Counted from the first letter of the stretch, positions 34,853-44,979 are shown. The stretch: DNA of 64,000 nt from Spirochaeta africana DSM 8902 (GCF_000242595.2 NC_017098.1:1240001-1304000); one strand, 5' to 3'. The notes: generated from the letters alone by a model not told the origin. Translations and numbers: made by a program.

Positions 34853-36325
34853 TCAGGGCGAGGTGTGGTGGTGGCCGAGAAGCTTTTCGGTCATGTCGTA
34901 TTTCAGGCTGCGCAAGCCCCGGCTGAACGACACCTTGTAGGTGTGTGGATTCAGCAGGCGTTTGAAGGTAGGGTGCAGACGCTGCAGCTCCGCAGCCGCA
35001 TACGCCTGTACCTCCTGAATCCCGGGCAGATCCTGACAGATCATCCCCTCATCCATTACCAGCTGCAGCAGCGGCGTGCAGGAACGGTAGTGATGCAGGT
35101 CGTAGAATCCGTAGGACACAACCGGGTGAAAGAGGCGTATAGTCCCCTCTGTCGGGATGTCCTCATCCTCGAGCGCGATCAGATCCGCGGTATAGTATCC
35201 CGCCTCGTCGGTATAGCGATAGACCTGTTTGATGCCGGGGTCGGTGGTTTTTTCCGGGTTGTTGGATAATTTGATAACCGGGGCAAAACTGCCGTTGTGC
35301 CCGGTTCGCTTGGCGCACAGCTTGAATACCCCGGTCAGGCTGGGATCTCCCTCGGCGGTTACCATGCGGGTACCGACCCCCCAGGAATCGATCGGGGCCT
35401 TGTCGCTGACAAGCTGATGGATGATGTGTTCATTCAATTCGTTCGACACGACAATAGTTGCTTCGGGAAAGCCGGCGGCATCCAGGCGTGCCCGTACCTC
35501 CTGGCTCAGGTAGGTCAGGTCCCCGCTATCCAGCCGCACCCCCCAGGGTCGGCCCTGTTCGCTTAACTCTGCACCGACCTTCATGGCCGCCTGCAGCCCG
35601 CTTCCCAGGGTGTCGAAGGTATCGATCAGAAAGATGCTGCTGTCGGGATACAGATCGGCATAGGCCCGGAAGGCCTCCTCCTCGCTCTCGAATGCCATGA
35701 TCCAGGAATGGGCCATGGTGCCGCGTACCGGAATGCCAAAGATCTTGCCGGCCAGGGTGTTGCTGGTTGCCCCGGCGCCGCCGATAAATGCAGCCCGGCT
35801 GGCGATCAGGGCTCCGTCGGGGCCTTGCGCCCGGCGCAGACCGAACTCCAGGATGGGGCCACCCGCTGCGGCCTCGCGCATCCGTGCTGCCTTGGTGGCT
35901 ACCAGGGTCTGAAAGTTGAGGATATTCAGCAGCAGCCCCTCTATCAGCTGTGCCTCGGCCAGGGGGGCATGCACCCGCAGGATCGGCTCCCGGGGAAAAA
36001 CCAGGCTGCCCTCTGGCAGGCTGTATATCCGCCCGGAAAACCGATACTGCTGCAGGTAGCGCAAGAAGTCATCACTGAACTGCCCGGTTGAGCGCAGGAA
36101 TGCAAGATCATCGGCAGAAAAATGCAGCTGCTGCAGTGCCTGCAGCAGGGTGTCGAGCCCGGCAAAGACCGCGTAGCCGCCATCGAAGGGCGGGCGTCGA
36201 AAAAAGAAATCAAAGATCACTTGTGGATTATGATCCTGCTGCAGGTAGCCCTGCATCATGGTCAGCTCATAGAAGTCGGTAAACAGCCCGGAGATTATGC
36301 TGGCGTTGTGGGGCTGCTGTATCAC
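34853..36325 (-). CDS. pncB: Nicotinate phosphoribosyltransferase
   Basis: Converts nicotinate plus PRPP to nicotinate mononucleotide in the Preiss-Handler NAD salvage route. 490 residues; LFTDFYELTMMQGY and FFFRRPPFDGGYAVFAGL at the N-terminus, the GTMAHSWIMAFESEEEAF loop, RLDSGDL and VGTRMVTAEG segments are diagnostic for the longer Gram-positive-type PncB. Start overlaps the pncA stop by four bases, so the two consecutive salvage enzymes are coupled. Confidence 0.95.
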   Translation of the reverse strand: MIQQPHNASIISGLFTDFYELTMMQGYLQQDHNPQVIFDFFFRRPPFDGGYAVFAGLDTLLQALQQLHFSADDLAFLRSTGQFSDDFLRYLQQYRFSGRIYSLPEGSLVFPREPILRVHAPLAEAQLIEGLLLNILNFQTLVATKAARMREAAAGGPILEFGLRRAQGPDGALIASRAAFIGGAGATSNTLAGKIFGIPVRGTMAHSWIMAFESEEEAFRAYADLYPDSSIFLIDTFDTLGSGLQAAMKVGAELSEQGRPWGVRLDSGDLTYLSQEVRARLDAAGFPEATIVVSNELNEHIIHQLVSDKAPIDSWGVGTRMVTAEGDPSLTGVFKLCAKRTGHNGSFAPVIKLSNNPEKTTDPGIKQVYRYTDEAGYYTADLIALEDEDIPTEGTIRLFHPVVSYGFYDLHHYRSCTPLLQLVMDEGMICQDLPGIQEVQAYAAAELQRLHPTFKRLLNPHTYKVSFSRGLRSLKYDMTEKLLGHHHTSP

Positions 36326-36957
36326 CGTGCCGTCCCGATTGATTTCAGCACCTGCTCGGTGGTGCTATGGTGAATACCCAGTGCCGAGCGTTCCGAGCGG
36401 GTGCGCTCAGCCAGTCCCTTGGGGGTGTCAACAGCTGCGGTGGCATCCTGTATCACGGTAGTGCGAAAGCCGCAGTTATGGGCATCGACTGCCGAGTGGA
36501 ACACGCATACATCCTCGGCCAGGCCGCACAGATAGACCTCCTGTACGCCAAGCCCTTTCAGATAATGCTCAAGTCCGGTGGCGGTGGTACCGTCGTTCTC
36601 GAAAAATGCCGAGTAGGAGTCCAGATTGCTGCTGGTTCCCTTGTGCAGGATCAGATTGAGGTGCTGCAGCTGCAGCTGCGGGTGCAGCCCGGCACCGGTG
36701 GTTGCCTGTACACAGTGCACCGGCCACAGGGTCTGTTCGATCCCGTGCACCTGAATGGTGTCAAAGACCGCCGTTCCGGGGTGGCTGTCTGCAAAGGAGA
36801 TATGCCCGGCCGGATGCCAGTCCTTGGTTGCCACCACCAGGTCGAAGGCGGCAGCCAGACGATTGACGTTCGGGATAATCCGGTCGCCCTTCGGCACGGG
36901 CAGCGCCCCGCCGGGACAGAAATCGTTCTGGACATCGATAATCAGCAATGCGTTCAT
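36322..36957 (-). CDS. pncA: Nicotinamidase
   Basis: Hydrolyses nicotinamide to nicotinate, feeding PncB. 211 residues. The catalytic triad is Asp8 (IIDVQNDF), Lys106 (LHKG) and Cys151 (GLAEDVCV); metal ligands are Asp46, His48 and His81 (TKDWHP, WPVHC). AAGGAGG precedes the ATG strongly. First gene of the pncA-pncB pair. Confidence 0.95.
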   Translation of the reverse strand: MNALLIIDVQNDFCPGGALPVPKGDRIIPNVNRLAAAFDLVVATKDWHPAGHISFADSHPGTAVFDTIQVHGIEQTLWPVHCVQATTGAGLHPQLQLQHLNLILHKGTSSNLDSYSAFFENDGTTATGLEHYLKGLGVQEVYLCGLAEDVCVFHSAVDAHNCGFRTTVIQDATAAVDTPKGLAERTRSERSALGIHHSTTEQVLKSIGTAR

Positions 36958-37002
36958 GGCATCCTCCTTGCGTGCAGCTCTCTGCAGCTCTGTCTGCAGG
37001 GA

Positions 37003-38361
37003 TCAGTTCTTGAAACCCGAGATTGGCGGCGGTATCAGTCCTCCTCGTTGTATCAGGCGTTCACAGCCGTACTGGTTTACCGGCATGACCGGGGCACGTC
37101 CCAGCAGCCCGCCAAACTCTACCCATTCGCCGGCCTTCTTGCCGGGGGCGGGGATCAGGCGCGCTGCTGTGGTCTTGTGATTTATCATGCCGATTGCCAG
37201 CTCGTCGGCGATAATGCCGGAGATGGTCGCGGCGCTGGTATCCCCGGGAATCACCACCATGTCCAGGCCTACCGAGCAGATCGCCGTCATTGCCTCAAGC
37301 TTTTCCAGGGTAAGTGCGCCGATCTCGGCGGCCTCGGCCATTCCCTCGTCCTCGCTTACCGGCAGAAAGGAACCGCTCAGCCCGCCGACCCGCGAGCTGG
37401 CCATCAGCCCGCCTTTCTTGACGGCGTTGTTCAGCAGCGCCAGGGCGGCGGTGGAACCGGGGGCGCCGGCATGATCTACCCCCATCTCCTCGAGAATACG
37501 GGCCACGCTGTCGCCGACCGCCGGGGTGGGCGCCAGGGACAGGTCGACAATCCCCTGCTGAACCCCCATCCGGGTGCTGGCCTCGCTGGCTACCAGCTGG
37601 CCCATCCGGGTAATCTTGAAGGCTATCCGCTTGATGATTTCGGCCAGGTCATCCATCCCGGCATGGGGGTTGTTGCGGATGGCCGAGTACACCGCACCCG
37701 GACCGCTTACCCCGACGTGCAGGGCATACTCCGGCTCGCCAAACCCGTGAAAGGCCCCGGCCATAAAGGGATTGTCCTCCGGGACATTGGCAAACACCAC
37801 CAGCTTGGCACAGCCAAAGCCGTCCTGGGCAGCGGTTGCTTCGGCCAGTTCCTTGATAACCTCGCCGATACGGGCCACCCCATCCATATTGATTCCCGAG
37901 CGGCTGGTACCCAGATTCACTGATCCGCATACCCGCCTGGTGGAGCCCAGGGCCTCCGGGATGGAGTCGATCAGCCGCTGTTCGCCGGGGGTGGTGCCCT
38001 TGTGAACCAGGGCGCTGTAGCCGCCGATAAAATCGATGCCGGAGGCGGTTGCCGCATCGTCCAGTACCCGGGCAAAGCCGGCAGGATCGGTATCCCCGCA
38101 GGCCTCGGCGATTACCGAGATCGGGGTTACCGATACCCGCCGGTTGATGATCGGTATCCCGTACTCGCTGCTGATGTCATCGGCAACGGAAACCAGGCGA
38201 TCGGCACCACGGCTGATCTTGTCGTATACAGCCTGGCGGGTCGCTTCTACACTGCCGCGGATACAGTCAATCAGATTCACCCCGAGGGTGGTGGTGCGGA
38301 TATCAAGGTTCTGCTCGGTGAACATCCGGAAGGTCTGCTCTACCTCAAAGTGCGAAAACAT
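37003..38361 (-). CDS. PFL family protein (UPF0210/DUF711)
   Basis: 452 residues, the standard size for this conserved family. Characteristic stretches are [43 protein letters not shown] and GPGAVYSAI. The biochemical role is not established; the fold is related to glycyl-radical enzymes but lacks the radical loop. It is preceded nine bases upstream by an ACT-domain gene, a pairing seen in many bacteria, which suggests that the ACT protein senses an amino acid-like ligand for it. AAGGAG ribosome site. Confidence 0.9.
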   Translation of the reverse strand: MFSHFEVEQTFRMFTEQNLDIRTTTLGVNLIDCIRGSVEATRQAVYDKISRGADRLVSVADDISSEYGIPIINRRVSVTPISVIAEACGDTDPAGFARVLDDAATASGIDFIGGYSALVHKGTTPGEQRLIDSIPEALGSTRRVCGSVNLGTSRSGINMDGVARIGEVIKELAEATAAQDGFGCAKLVVFANVPEDNPFMAGAFHGFGEPEYALHVGVSGPGAVYSAIRNNPHAGMDDLAEIIKRIAFKITRMGQLVASEASTRMGVQQGIVDLSLAPTPAVGDSVARILEEMGVDHAGAPGSTAALALLNNAVKKGGLMASSRVGGLSGSFLPVSEDEGMAEAAEIGALTLEKLEAMTAICSVGLDMVVIPGDTSAATISGIIADELAIGMINHKTTAARLIPAPGKKAGEWVEFGGLLGRAPVMPVNQYGCERLIQRGGLIPPPISGFKN

Positions 38362-38370
38362 AGCGGCTCC

Positions 38371-38640
38371 TTAAACCCGATGCATGGATCGGAAGACATC
38401 CTCGTGCTGCACGGTAATGGTCAAACCAATATCGCTGCCCAGGGTGTTCAGATCGTCGCGAAGCTGCTGAATCGAAATCGGCATAGCCGCGCAGTCGGTC
38501 AGCATCATCATGGTAAAGTTTCCCTGCAGGATTGTCTGACTGATGTCCAGTATGTTCACGCCACGTTCCGCCAGTGCGGTACTGACCGCGGCGATGATGC
38601 CGGCTTTATCCTTGCCGACAACGGTTATCACTGCTCGCAT
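38371..38640 (-). CDS. ACT-domain protein (UPF0237)
   Basis: 89 residues from the ATG behind GGAGG; a start six codons upstream is possible but has no ribosome site. The whole protein is an ACT domain (VITVVGKDKAGIIAAVSTAL, LDISQTILQGNFTMMM). ACT domains bind amino acids and regulate partners. The partner is presumably the PFL protein encoded immediately downstream. Confidence 0.9.
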   Translation of the reverse strand: MRAVITVVGKDKAGIIAAVSTALAERGVNILDISQTILQGNFTMMMLTDCAAMPISIQQLRDDLNTLGSDIGLTITVQHEDVFRSMHRV

Positions 38641-38711
38641 GTAAGCCTCCATCGGCATTCTACCGGATTCCAGCGATTGTTAAAAGCAGTGGTTTGTTCT
38701 ATTCTGCAGCT

Positions 38712-40199
38712 ATGATAGGTGTGCTACCTCTGCCTGCTGCCCCTCAGCTGCTGTTTCCGTTTTCTCTTCAGCTGCCGCAGGGCATGGCGTTCTCCATGAT
38801 GCTGACATTCATCGCGGTGGGCTGCGCCGGTATGGCGTCACTGTGGGTATCGGGCAAGCGAGGGGCGCTGCTGCCGGCCGCACTGCAGCTTGGGGGCGCG
38901 GTTGCAGCGCTGGCTGCCCGTGATCTGGTCAGTCTGCTGATCGCCTGGGAGCTGCTGACGGTATCCGGGTTTGCGCTGATCCGGTATCAGACCTCATCCT
39001 ACCGGCTGCACGCTGCCCTGCGCTATTTTGTAATCCACATTGCCGCGGCCATGCTGCTTATGATTGCCATGATTATCCAGGCTCGGGTGCAGGGCAGCCT
39101 GGCGATTGCCATGCTTGTCCCAGCGGCTCAGCCCTTTGCTGCAGCTGCAGTGTGCATCAAGACCGGGGTGGTGCCGTTCCATGCCTGGCTGGTAAAGACC
39201 TATCCCGAGGTAGACCCGGATGTAACCCCGGTGCTGGCCGCATTCACCACCAAGGTCGCGATTATCTCAGGGATGCGGCTGCTGCAGCTGCCCGCGGCCG
39301 GTATCGCTGTCCTGGCGATCGTCGGGTTGATCTCGATACTGGTCGCCGGGGTCGCCGCCGTTCGGCAGAACAACCTGCGGCGGATGTTCTGCTGGGGGCT
39401 CTCATCCCAGCTCGGCTATCTTCTGCTGCTGGCAGCGATCATGCAGCCCCGGCATTATCAGCTGCTGTATGGCATCATTATTGCCCACACCCTGTACCAG
39501 ACCGGGATGTTTATCACCCTTGCGGGGATCAGCAAGCGGTATGGCCACGAGGATCTGCGTCGCATGCTGTACGAAGCCAGGGTAAGCTGGTTTACCGTGG
39601 GGCTTATGGTGGTATTCATCCTTTCCATGATCGGTTTTCCGTATACCATGGGGTTTATCGGCAAGGAATTGACCAAGCTCTTTCCGCTTAGCCGTCCGCT
39701 GATGCTGGTGGTAGAGGTGGGCTACACCCTGCATCTTCTGGCTGCCCTCAAGGCCGCCGCGGTGCTGTTTCGCAACGGTCCCCTGTCATCATCGCGGGTG
39801 TATCTGCAGCGACCACTGCACCACAGTATGGTGGCTGCCGGGCTGCCGGCGATGCTTACCATTGTCTTCGGGCTTCTGCCGCAGCTGCTGCCGGGGTTCC
39901 AGCTGGATCCGGAAATCAGCCTGCCGGGGCTGGTGCCATTCATGCTGCGAATCATCACGGCAGCGGGGCTGTGGGTGCTGCTGCGCCGGCAGATAATCCA
40001 CCAGGTTGCGGTCGATCTCAGGCGGGACGCCTGGTTTGCCGCCTCACCACTGCAGGCGGCCCTCACCAAAAGCCTGCTGCCGCTGCGCTATGCCGCCCGG
40101 GTGGTGCACAGCATCGGCCCGCAGCGCCAGGTGCTGCTTCTGCTTGTCTCGGTCATGGCGCTGCATCTCTTGCTGGTGACCCTGGGGGGAGCGGGATGA
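38712..40199 (+). CDS. NuoN/MrpD-like proton-pumping membrane subunit
   Basis: 495 residues with about 13-14 transmembrane helices. The ion-path residues of the family are present: Glu80 in AWELLTVSGF, Lys150 in CIKTGVVPFHAWL and Lys181 in FTTKVAIISGMRL. Such subunits normally sit in Complex I, Mrp antiporter or hydrogenase gene clusters, but no partner subunit gene lies nearby, so the machine it belongs to is unclear. ATG chosen over a TTG six codons upstream; neither has a good ribosome site. Its stop overlaps the radical SAM start by four bases. Confidence 0.85.
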   Translation: MIGVLPLPAAPQLLFPFSLQLPQGMAFSMMLTFIAVGCAGMASLWVSGKRGALLPAALQLGGAVAALAARDLVSLLIAWELLTVSGFALIRYQTSSYRLHAALRYFVIHIAAAMLLMIAMIIQARVQGSLAIAMLVPAAQPFAAAAVCIKTGVVPFHAWLVKTYPEVDPDVTPVLAAFTTKVAIISGMRLLQLPAAGIAVLAIVGLISILVAGVAAVRQNNLRRMFCWGLSSQLGYLLLLAAIMQPRHYQLLYGIIIAHTLYQTGMFITLAGISKRYGHEDLRRMLYEARVSWFTVGLMVVFILSMIGFPYTMGFIGKELTKLFPLSRPLMLVVEVGYTLHLLAALKAAAVLFRNGPLSSSRVYLQRPLHHSMVAAGLPAMLTIVFGLLPQLLPGFQLDPEISLPGLVPFMLRIITAAGLWVLLRRQIIHQVAVDLRRDAWFAASPLQAALTKSLLPLRYAARVVHSIGPQRQVLLLLVSVMALHLLLVTLGGAG

Positions 40200-41170
40200 G
40201 CCCTGCTGCCGCGACCGGTTGCCCGCCGCAGTTCCGTGATATTCCCTATCTTACCATGGGCAGATTCCTGCAGCAGCGCTTCGGACACCGGGTGTTCAAG
40301 ATCGGGGTCGATGCCGGGTTTTCCTGCCCGCATCGCGGCAGCGATCGACGTCGCGGCGGCTGCAGCTTCTGTAGTCCGGACGGGGCCCGCTCACCGCTGA
40401 TCGGTGACGCCCGCCACATCCCCGAGCAGATTCAGCGGAACGCCGCCTACTGGCGGGAGCGCTATCCCGACTGCAGGCTGATGCTGTACTTCCAGGCCTA
40501 CACCTCCACCCTGGCGCCGACTGCGGCCTTACGCCGGATCTATCGCGCCGGGCTGGAGGCCGATGAGGGTTTTGTCGCCCTGGTAGTCGGCACCCGCCCG
40601 GACTGTCTGCCGGACGAGGTGATCCAGCTGCTGGCCGAGCTGCGCAGCCCGGGGTGCGAGGTGTGGGTCGAACTTGGTCTGCAGTCGTCTCACGAGGAAT
40701 CGCTCCAGCTGCTGGCCAGAGGCCATTCGGCCGACAGCTACCGGGATGCCGCTGCCAGGCTGGCACCATACGGGATACCGGTCGTGCCGCACCTGATCTT
40801 CGGGATTCCTGGCGAGGGCCAACAGGAACGGCAGGTGACCCTGGAATGGGTACAGCGATTCACCCCCGGGCTGATCGGGGTAAAGATCCACAATCTGCTG
40901 TATATCCCCGGTACCCCGCTGCATCGGGCGTATATGCGCGGTGAACTCCCGCTGTACACCCTGGATGATCACCTGGAAGCAGTGGCCGACGCTTTGTCTG
41001 TCCTGCCGCCGCATCTTGCTGCAATGCGGCTGACCGCCGACATCCCGGGTGATCCCGCGGACATCCCCGGGAATCCGGCAAAATCCCCGGTATTTACCGG
41101 ACGACTGCAGCGCTATATGCGGGAGCAGGGATTATTCCAGGGCTGTCGTTTGCGCAATCAGGGAACCTGA
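40196..41170 (+). CDS. Radical SAM protein, YhcC/TIGR01212 family
   Basis: 324 residues from the ATG overlapping the previous stop. Cluster cysteines are Cys44, Cys56 and Cys59 (SCPHRGSDRRRGGCSFC), with the long spacing between the first and second Cys typical of TIGR01212. Further family segments: YFQAYTSTLAP, VGTRPDCLPDE, WVELGLQSSHEESL and HNLLYIPGTPLHRAY. The reaction is not established. The C-terminus has a repeated PGDPADIPGNP stretch. Confidence 0.92.
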   Translation: MSPAAATGCPPQFRDIPYLTMGRFLQQRFGHRVFKIGVDAGFSCPHRGSDRRRGGCSFCSPDGARSPLIGDARHIPEQIQRNAAYWRERYPDCRLMLYFQAYTSTLAPTAALRRIYRAGLEADEGFVALVVGTRPDCLPDEVIQLLAELRSPGCEVWVELGLQSSHEESLQLLARGHSADSYRDAAARLAPYGIPVVPHLIFGIPGEGQQERQVTLEWVQRFTPGLIGVKIHNLLYIPGTPLHRAYMRGELPLYTLDDHLEAVADALSVLPPHLAAMRLTADIPGDPADIPGNPAKSPVFTGRLQRYMREQGLFQGCRLRNQGT

Positions 41171-41184
41171 TTTACAATGCCGCT

Positions 41185-43674
41185 ATGAAACTGCCGTTTT
41201 CGGACCCCGTGCTGATCTTTGCCACGGTCATGATGCTTATCCTCCTGGCCCCGCTGGTGGCGCGACGTATCCGTTTGCCGGAAATCGTCGGGCTGCTGCT
41301 GGCCGGTATGCTGTTCGGTCCCTTCGGGCTGGGGCTGCTGGAGCGGGATGCCACCATACAGCTGCTGGGTCAGGTCGGGCTGCTGTACATCATGTTTCTG
41401 GCCGGTCTCGAGATTGATCTGCATCAGGTCAAGCAGCAGCGATCGCACAGCCTGGTATTCGGTCTGCTCACCTTTTCGATACCGCTGGCGCTGGGTACCT
41501 GGCTGGGGATCTGGTCGCTTGGTATGGCTATCCCGACTGCGGTGCTTATGTCCACGATGTTCAGCTCTCACACCCTGCTGACATTTCCGGCGGTCGGTAA
41601 ACTGGGTCTTACCAAGACCCGGGCGGTTACCACCACCATCGGCGGAACGATTATAACCGATACCCTGGCGCTGCTGGTTCTGGCGGTCATCGCGGCCTCG
41701 ACCGAAGGCGAGCTGGATACCCGGTTCTGGGTAAGCATCGGGATTTCCATGACCCTGTATGTAGTCGGGGTAGTCCTGCTGGTCCCGATCATCGGGCGCT
41801 GGTTCCTGCAGCGATTTTCTTCCGACGAGAATATCGAGTTCGCCTCGGTTCTGGCCATTACCTTTCTGGCCGGCTACCTGGCGCATGTGGCCGGACTGGA
41901 GCCGATCATCGGTGCCTTTCTGGCCGGGCTTACCCTGAACTCGCTGATCCCGGAAAAAAGCGGCCTGATGGCCAAGATTCATTTTACCGGAAACGCCCTG
42001 TTCATCCCGTTCTTCCTGCTGTCGGTTGGTATGCTGGTAAATCTCGAGCTGCTGCTGGAAGGGCCGTCCACCTGGGTGGTGATCGCGGTAATGGTGGGGG
42101 TGGCGATTGTGTCGAAACTGGCTGCTGCCTATGCATCCGGGGGACTGCTGCGCTACAGCTTGCAGGAAAGCGGGCTGATATACGGGCTGAGCGTAAACCA
42201 GGCAGCAGCTACCCTGGCAGCAGCCCTGGTGGGCTACGAGATCGGGCTGTTCGATGACAGCATTATAACCGGTACTATTGTGATGATTGGCGTAACCTGT
42301 TTTTTCGGCCCGATCGTGACCGAGCATTTTGGTAGACGGCTCGCCGAGCAGCGGGAACAGCAATCACTGACCGAATCTGATGGTGCCCCTCACCGGGTAC
42401 TGCTGGCGGTGGATCGGCGAGAGCAGGCCAAAGAGCTGCTGGAACTGGGTTTTTTCCTGCGCTCCGGCAATTCGCATGAACCCCTGTACCCGGTCCACGT
42501 AGTACCGGAGGGCAGCGACACCGAGGAACGGGTTGCCCGTGGCGAGAAGCTGCTGGCGCACACCGTGGTGCGCGCCCTGGCTGCCAATGTACCGGTGAGC
42601 CCCTCCACCTCGGTGGATGTTAACGTTACCTCCGGCATACTCAGGGCTGCCCGGGAGAATCGTGCTTCAATAATCGCCCTGTACTGGGATGGCCAGCCTG
42701 CCGGGCGGGGCAGGGTGTTCGGGCGCAGTATCGACACCGTGATTGAGCGCGGCAAACAGATGGTGGTGGTCAACCGGATTGTTTCTCCGTTGAATATCTG
42801 CAAGCGCATCATCCTGGTGATACCCCCGCTGGCGGAGCGTCAGGCAGGTTTTTCCCAGGCAATCCAGACCGTAAAAACTCTTGCCAACCAGAGTGGTACC
42901 CGCCTGCAGCTGATGATCGAGCCGGGCATGACCCAGCCGGTACGAAAATTCATCGAGAGTGTACAGCCAGCGGTTGCGGTGAGTCTGGTCGAGTATCGCG
43001 CTGCCCGGGACATTCTGTATGAACTGCCGGCTCTGGTGGCTACTACCGACTGGATTATCCTGCTGGCGGCACGCATGGGGAGAATCTCGTGGCAGCCGCG
43101 GATCGATCGCCTGCCGCATCAGCTCAGTCAGCAGTTCCCGACTAACAACCTGACCTGTATCTATCCACCCGAGGAGCAGCTTGCCTACCGCCAGGCATTT
43201 GAAAAACGCCTGGACCGAGGGTTTTTCCAGCAGGTCTTTCCCCAGGAGCATGTGGTGCTGAACAGCAGCGCCGGCAGTATCCATCAGCTGCTGGAAAAGC
43301 TGCTTGCCGGCGAGTTTCCCAGAAAACAGCTCAAGCCCATGCTGGCACGCTTGCAGAGGATCAGTGAGACCGAACCGGTAGAGCTGATCAGCGATGTAGT
43401 GCTCCTGCATGACCACATTGCCGGGATTGATGAACCACGTATCTTCCTGGGGGTCTGCCGCAAACCCCTGCAGCTGCCACTGGTGCGCACCGCACCGCAT
43501 GTGGTGGTGGTACTGCTTGCCCCGCATGACCAGGATCCGGCGCGCCATCTGGCCACCCTGGCCGACATTGCCCGCATCATCCGTACCCCGGGAATGGCCG
43601 CCAGTTTGCGAGACACCGGCAGCTATACTAAACTGGTACAGAGGGTGACGGATGAACACAACCGACAGGAATGA
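41185..43674 (+). CDS. CPA2-family cation:proton antiporter with Usp-like tail
   Basis: 829 residues. The first ~390 form the CPA2 antiporter domain with about 12-13 helices (RRIRLPEIVGLLLAGMLFGP; GLLYIMFLAGLEIDL; IGGTIITDTLALLVLA; HVAGLEPIIGAFLAGL). The remaining cytosolic half appears to be universal-stress-protein-like modules (HRVLLAVDRREQAKEL and ICKRIILVIPPL starts) and may bind nucleotide to gate transport. Predicted to exchange Na+ or K+ for H+, which fits a salt- or alkali-exposed lifestyle. Overlaps the hydrolase gene by 23 bases. Confidence 0.88.
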   Translation: MKLPFSDPVLIFATVMMLILLAPLVARRIRLPEIVGLLLAGMLFGPFGLGLLERDATIQLLGQVGLLYIMFLAGLEIDLHQVKQQRSHSLVFGLLTFSIPLALGTWLGIWSLGMAIPTAVLMSTMFSSHTLLTFPAVGKLGLTKTRAVTTTIGGTIITDTLALLVLAVIAASTEGELDTRFWVSIGISMTLYVVGVVLLVPIIGRWFLQRFSSDENIEFASVLAITFLAGYLAHVAGLEPIIGAFLAGLTLNSLIPEKSGLMAKIHFTGNALFIPFFLLSVGMLVNLELLLEGPSTWVVIAVMVGVAIVSKLAAAYASGGLLRYSLQESGLIYGLSVNQAAATLAAALVGYEIGLFDDSIITGTIVMIGVTCFFGPIVTEHFGRRLAEQREQQSLTESDGAPHRVLLAVDRREQAKELLELGFFLRSGNSHEPLYPVHVVPEGSDTEERVARGEKLLAHTVVRALAANVPVSPSTSVDVNVTSGILRAARENRASIIALYWDGQPAGRGRVFGRSIDTVIERGKQMVVVNRIVSPLNICKRIILVIPPLAERQAGFSQAIQTVKTLANQSGTRLQLMIEPGMTQPVRKFIESVQPAVAVSLVEYRAARDILYELPALVATTDWIILLAARMGRISWQPRIDRLPHQLSQQFPTNNLTCIYPPEEQLAYRQAFEKRLDRGFFQQVFPQEHVVLNSSAGSIHQLLEKLLAGEFPRKQLKPMLARLQRISETEPVELISDVVLLHDHIAGIDEPRIFLGVCRKPLQLPLVRTAPHVVVVLLAPHDQDPARHLATLADIARIIRTPGMAASLRDTGSYTKLVQRVTDEHNRQE

Positions 43675-44581
43675 GTTTTATATCCCGGTCGAAAACGGCC
43701 GGGTGCACGCCTATGCGTGGCAGGTTGAACAGCCACGGGCGGTGCTTCTGTGTGTGCACGGGTTGGCCGAACACGGACGCCGCTATGCCGAGCTTGCAGG
43801 GTATCTGAACCGGCATCGTATAACCGTGGTGGCATACGATCACCGGGGGCATGGCGACTCACGCCGACCGCCAGACAGCCCGCCAGGTTTCGTGGCATCC
43901 CGCCGTGGCTGGCAAGTTCTGCTGCAGGATCTGGAAAACGTCCGCACCGCGGTACAGGGCGAGCATCCGGGGATACCCATGTACATCCTCGGGCACAGCA
44001 TGGGCTCATTCGTAACCCGCTGTCATCTGGCACACTCCGGCCGGCATTATCAGGGAGCGATCCTCTCAGCCACCGGTACAGACCCCGGGCTGAAGCTGCG
44101 CATCGGCCTGCTGCTGGCACGGCTCACTGTTTTGCTGCGCGGTGCCAGCCGCCCCTCACGGCTGCTGGATCACCTTACCTTCGGAGCCTTCGGCAGTCGC
44201 TTTCGCCCCCTGCAAACCAGATTCGACTGGCTCTCCCGGGACCCCGACGAGGTGGAGCGCTATCTGCAGGATCCCCTGTGCGGCTTCGTGGCCTCCTCCT
44301 CGCTGTTTTATGATCTGGCCACCGGGGTAAAGACGGCCAACAGTGCGCAGGTAGTATCCGGGGTTCCAACCCGACTGCCGCTGCTGTTTATCGCCGGCGA
44401 TCACGACCCGGTAGGGAACTTTGGCACCGGCTTTCATCAGGTGGTACAGGCCTACCGCCGCCACGGCGCCGAACAGGTCACTGAACTGCTGTACAGCGAA
44501 GGGCGCCACGAGATGCTGCACGAGGTCAACCGACAGGAGGTGTTTGCCGATATCCTGGAATGGGTGTATAGTACCTTATAA
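43652..44581 (+). CDS. Alpha/beta hydrolase, monoacylglycerol lipase-like
   Basis: 309 residues. CVHGLAEHGRRY forms the oxyanion region, Ser117 in LGHSMGSF is the nucleophile, Asp in IAGDHDPVGNFG and His in EGRHEMLHE complete the triad. This pattern matches the serine aminopeptidase S33/lysophospholipase branch. No signal peptide. The start lies inside the end of the antiporter gene, behind GAGGGTGACGG. Confidence 0.85.
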   Translation: MNTTDRNEFYIPVENGRVHAYAWQVEQPRAVLLCVHGLAEHGRRYAELAGYLNRHRITVVAYDHRGHGDSRRPPDSPPGFVASRRGWQVLLQDLENVRTAVQGEHPGIPMYILGHSMGSFVTRCHLAHSGRHYQGAILSATGTDPGLKLRIGLLLARLTVLLRGASRPSRLLDHLTFGAFGSRFRPLQTRFDWLSRDPDEVERYLQDPLCGFVASSSLFYDLATGVKTANSAQVVSGVPTRLPLLFIAGDHDPVGNFGTGFHQVVQAYRRHGAEQVTELLYSEGRHEMLHEVNRQEVFADILEWVYSTL

Positions 44582-44600
44582 CCCAAACAGGAGGAAACAC

Positions 44601-44849
44601 ATGGGAGCAAAAAAACCAGCCGGTGTTGAACAGGAGATTCGTGACTCAATCGCCAGTGACCCTGCATTTACCGATACATCCAAGCTGATACTCGACGTAA
44701 CAAACGGGGGATCGCTGTTCAAGAAGAAGGTGAAGGTTTCCTTGAGCGGTTCTCTGCCTACCAAAACCCAGAAAGAGAAGCTCGAGCGCTGGATAGAGAA
44801 TAAATACGGTGACTCGGTGGATCTGGAGTCCAGTCTTACTATCGGCTAA
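44601..44849 (+). CDS. Small conserved-type protein of unknown function
   Basis: 82 residues with an excellent AGGAGG ribosome site. The order is a helical N-terminus (GVEQEIRDSIASDPAF), a beta region (KLILDVTNGGSLFKKKVKVSLSGSL) and a helix (TQKEKLERWIENKYG), resembling a BON-like layout, but this is only an impression. Followed immediately by a strong intrinsic terminator, so it ends a transcript. Confidence 0.7.
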   Translation: MGAKKPAGVEQEIRDSIASDPAFTDTSKLILDVTNGGSLFKKKVKVSLSGSLPTKTQKEKLERWIENKYGDSVDLESSLTIG

Positions 44850-44872
44850 CCCGATTTTTTTAAGGTTACCAG

Positions 44873-44904
44873 CTGCCTGATACCCAATCAGGCAGTTTTT
44901 TTTT
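44873..44904 (+). terminator. Intrinsic terminator
   Basis: Perfect nine-pair stem CTGCCTGAT/ATCAGGCAG with a five-base loop followed by nine T residues, 24 bases after the small gene's stop. Confidence 0.92.
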
Positions 44905-44979
44905 GATGAGAGATTGCTCCTGGGGCAGATCCGAAGCGACCGGTTTGACTATTCCGCGCGAGGGCAGGATATTTACCTG

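Noticed and set aside
36367-37923. 518-codon plus-strand open frame over pncA and the PFL gene
   Set aside because: Complement of two firmly identified genes, no domain recognised.
44914-44979. Upstream TTG start for the ferric-reductase-like protein
   Set aside because: It lies ten bases after the T-run of a strong terminator and lacks a ribosome site; ATG 44980 gives a normal N-terminus.
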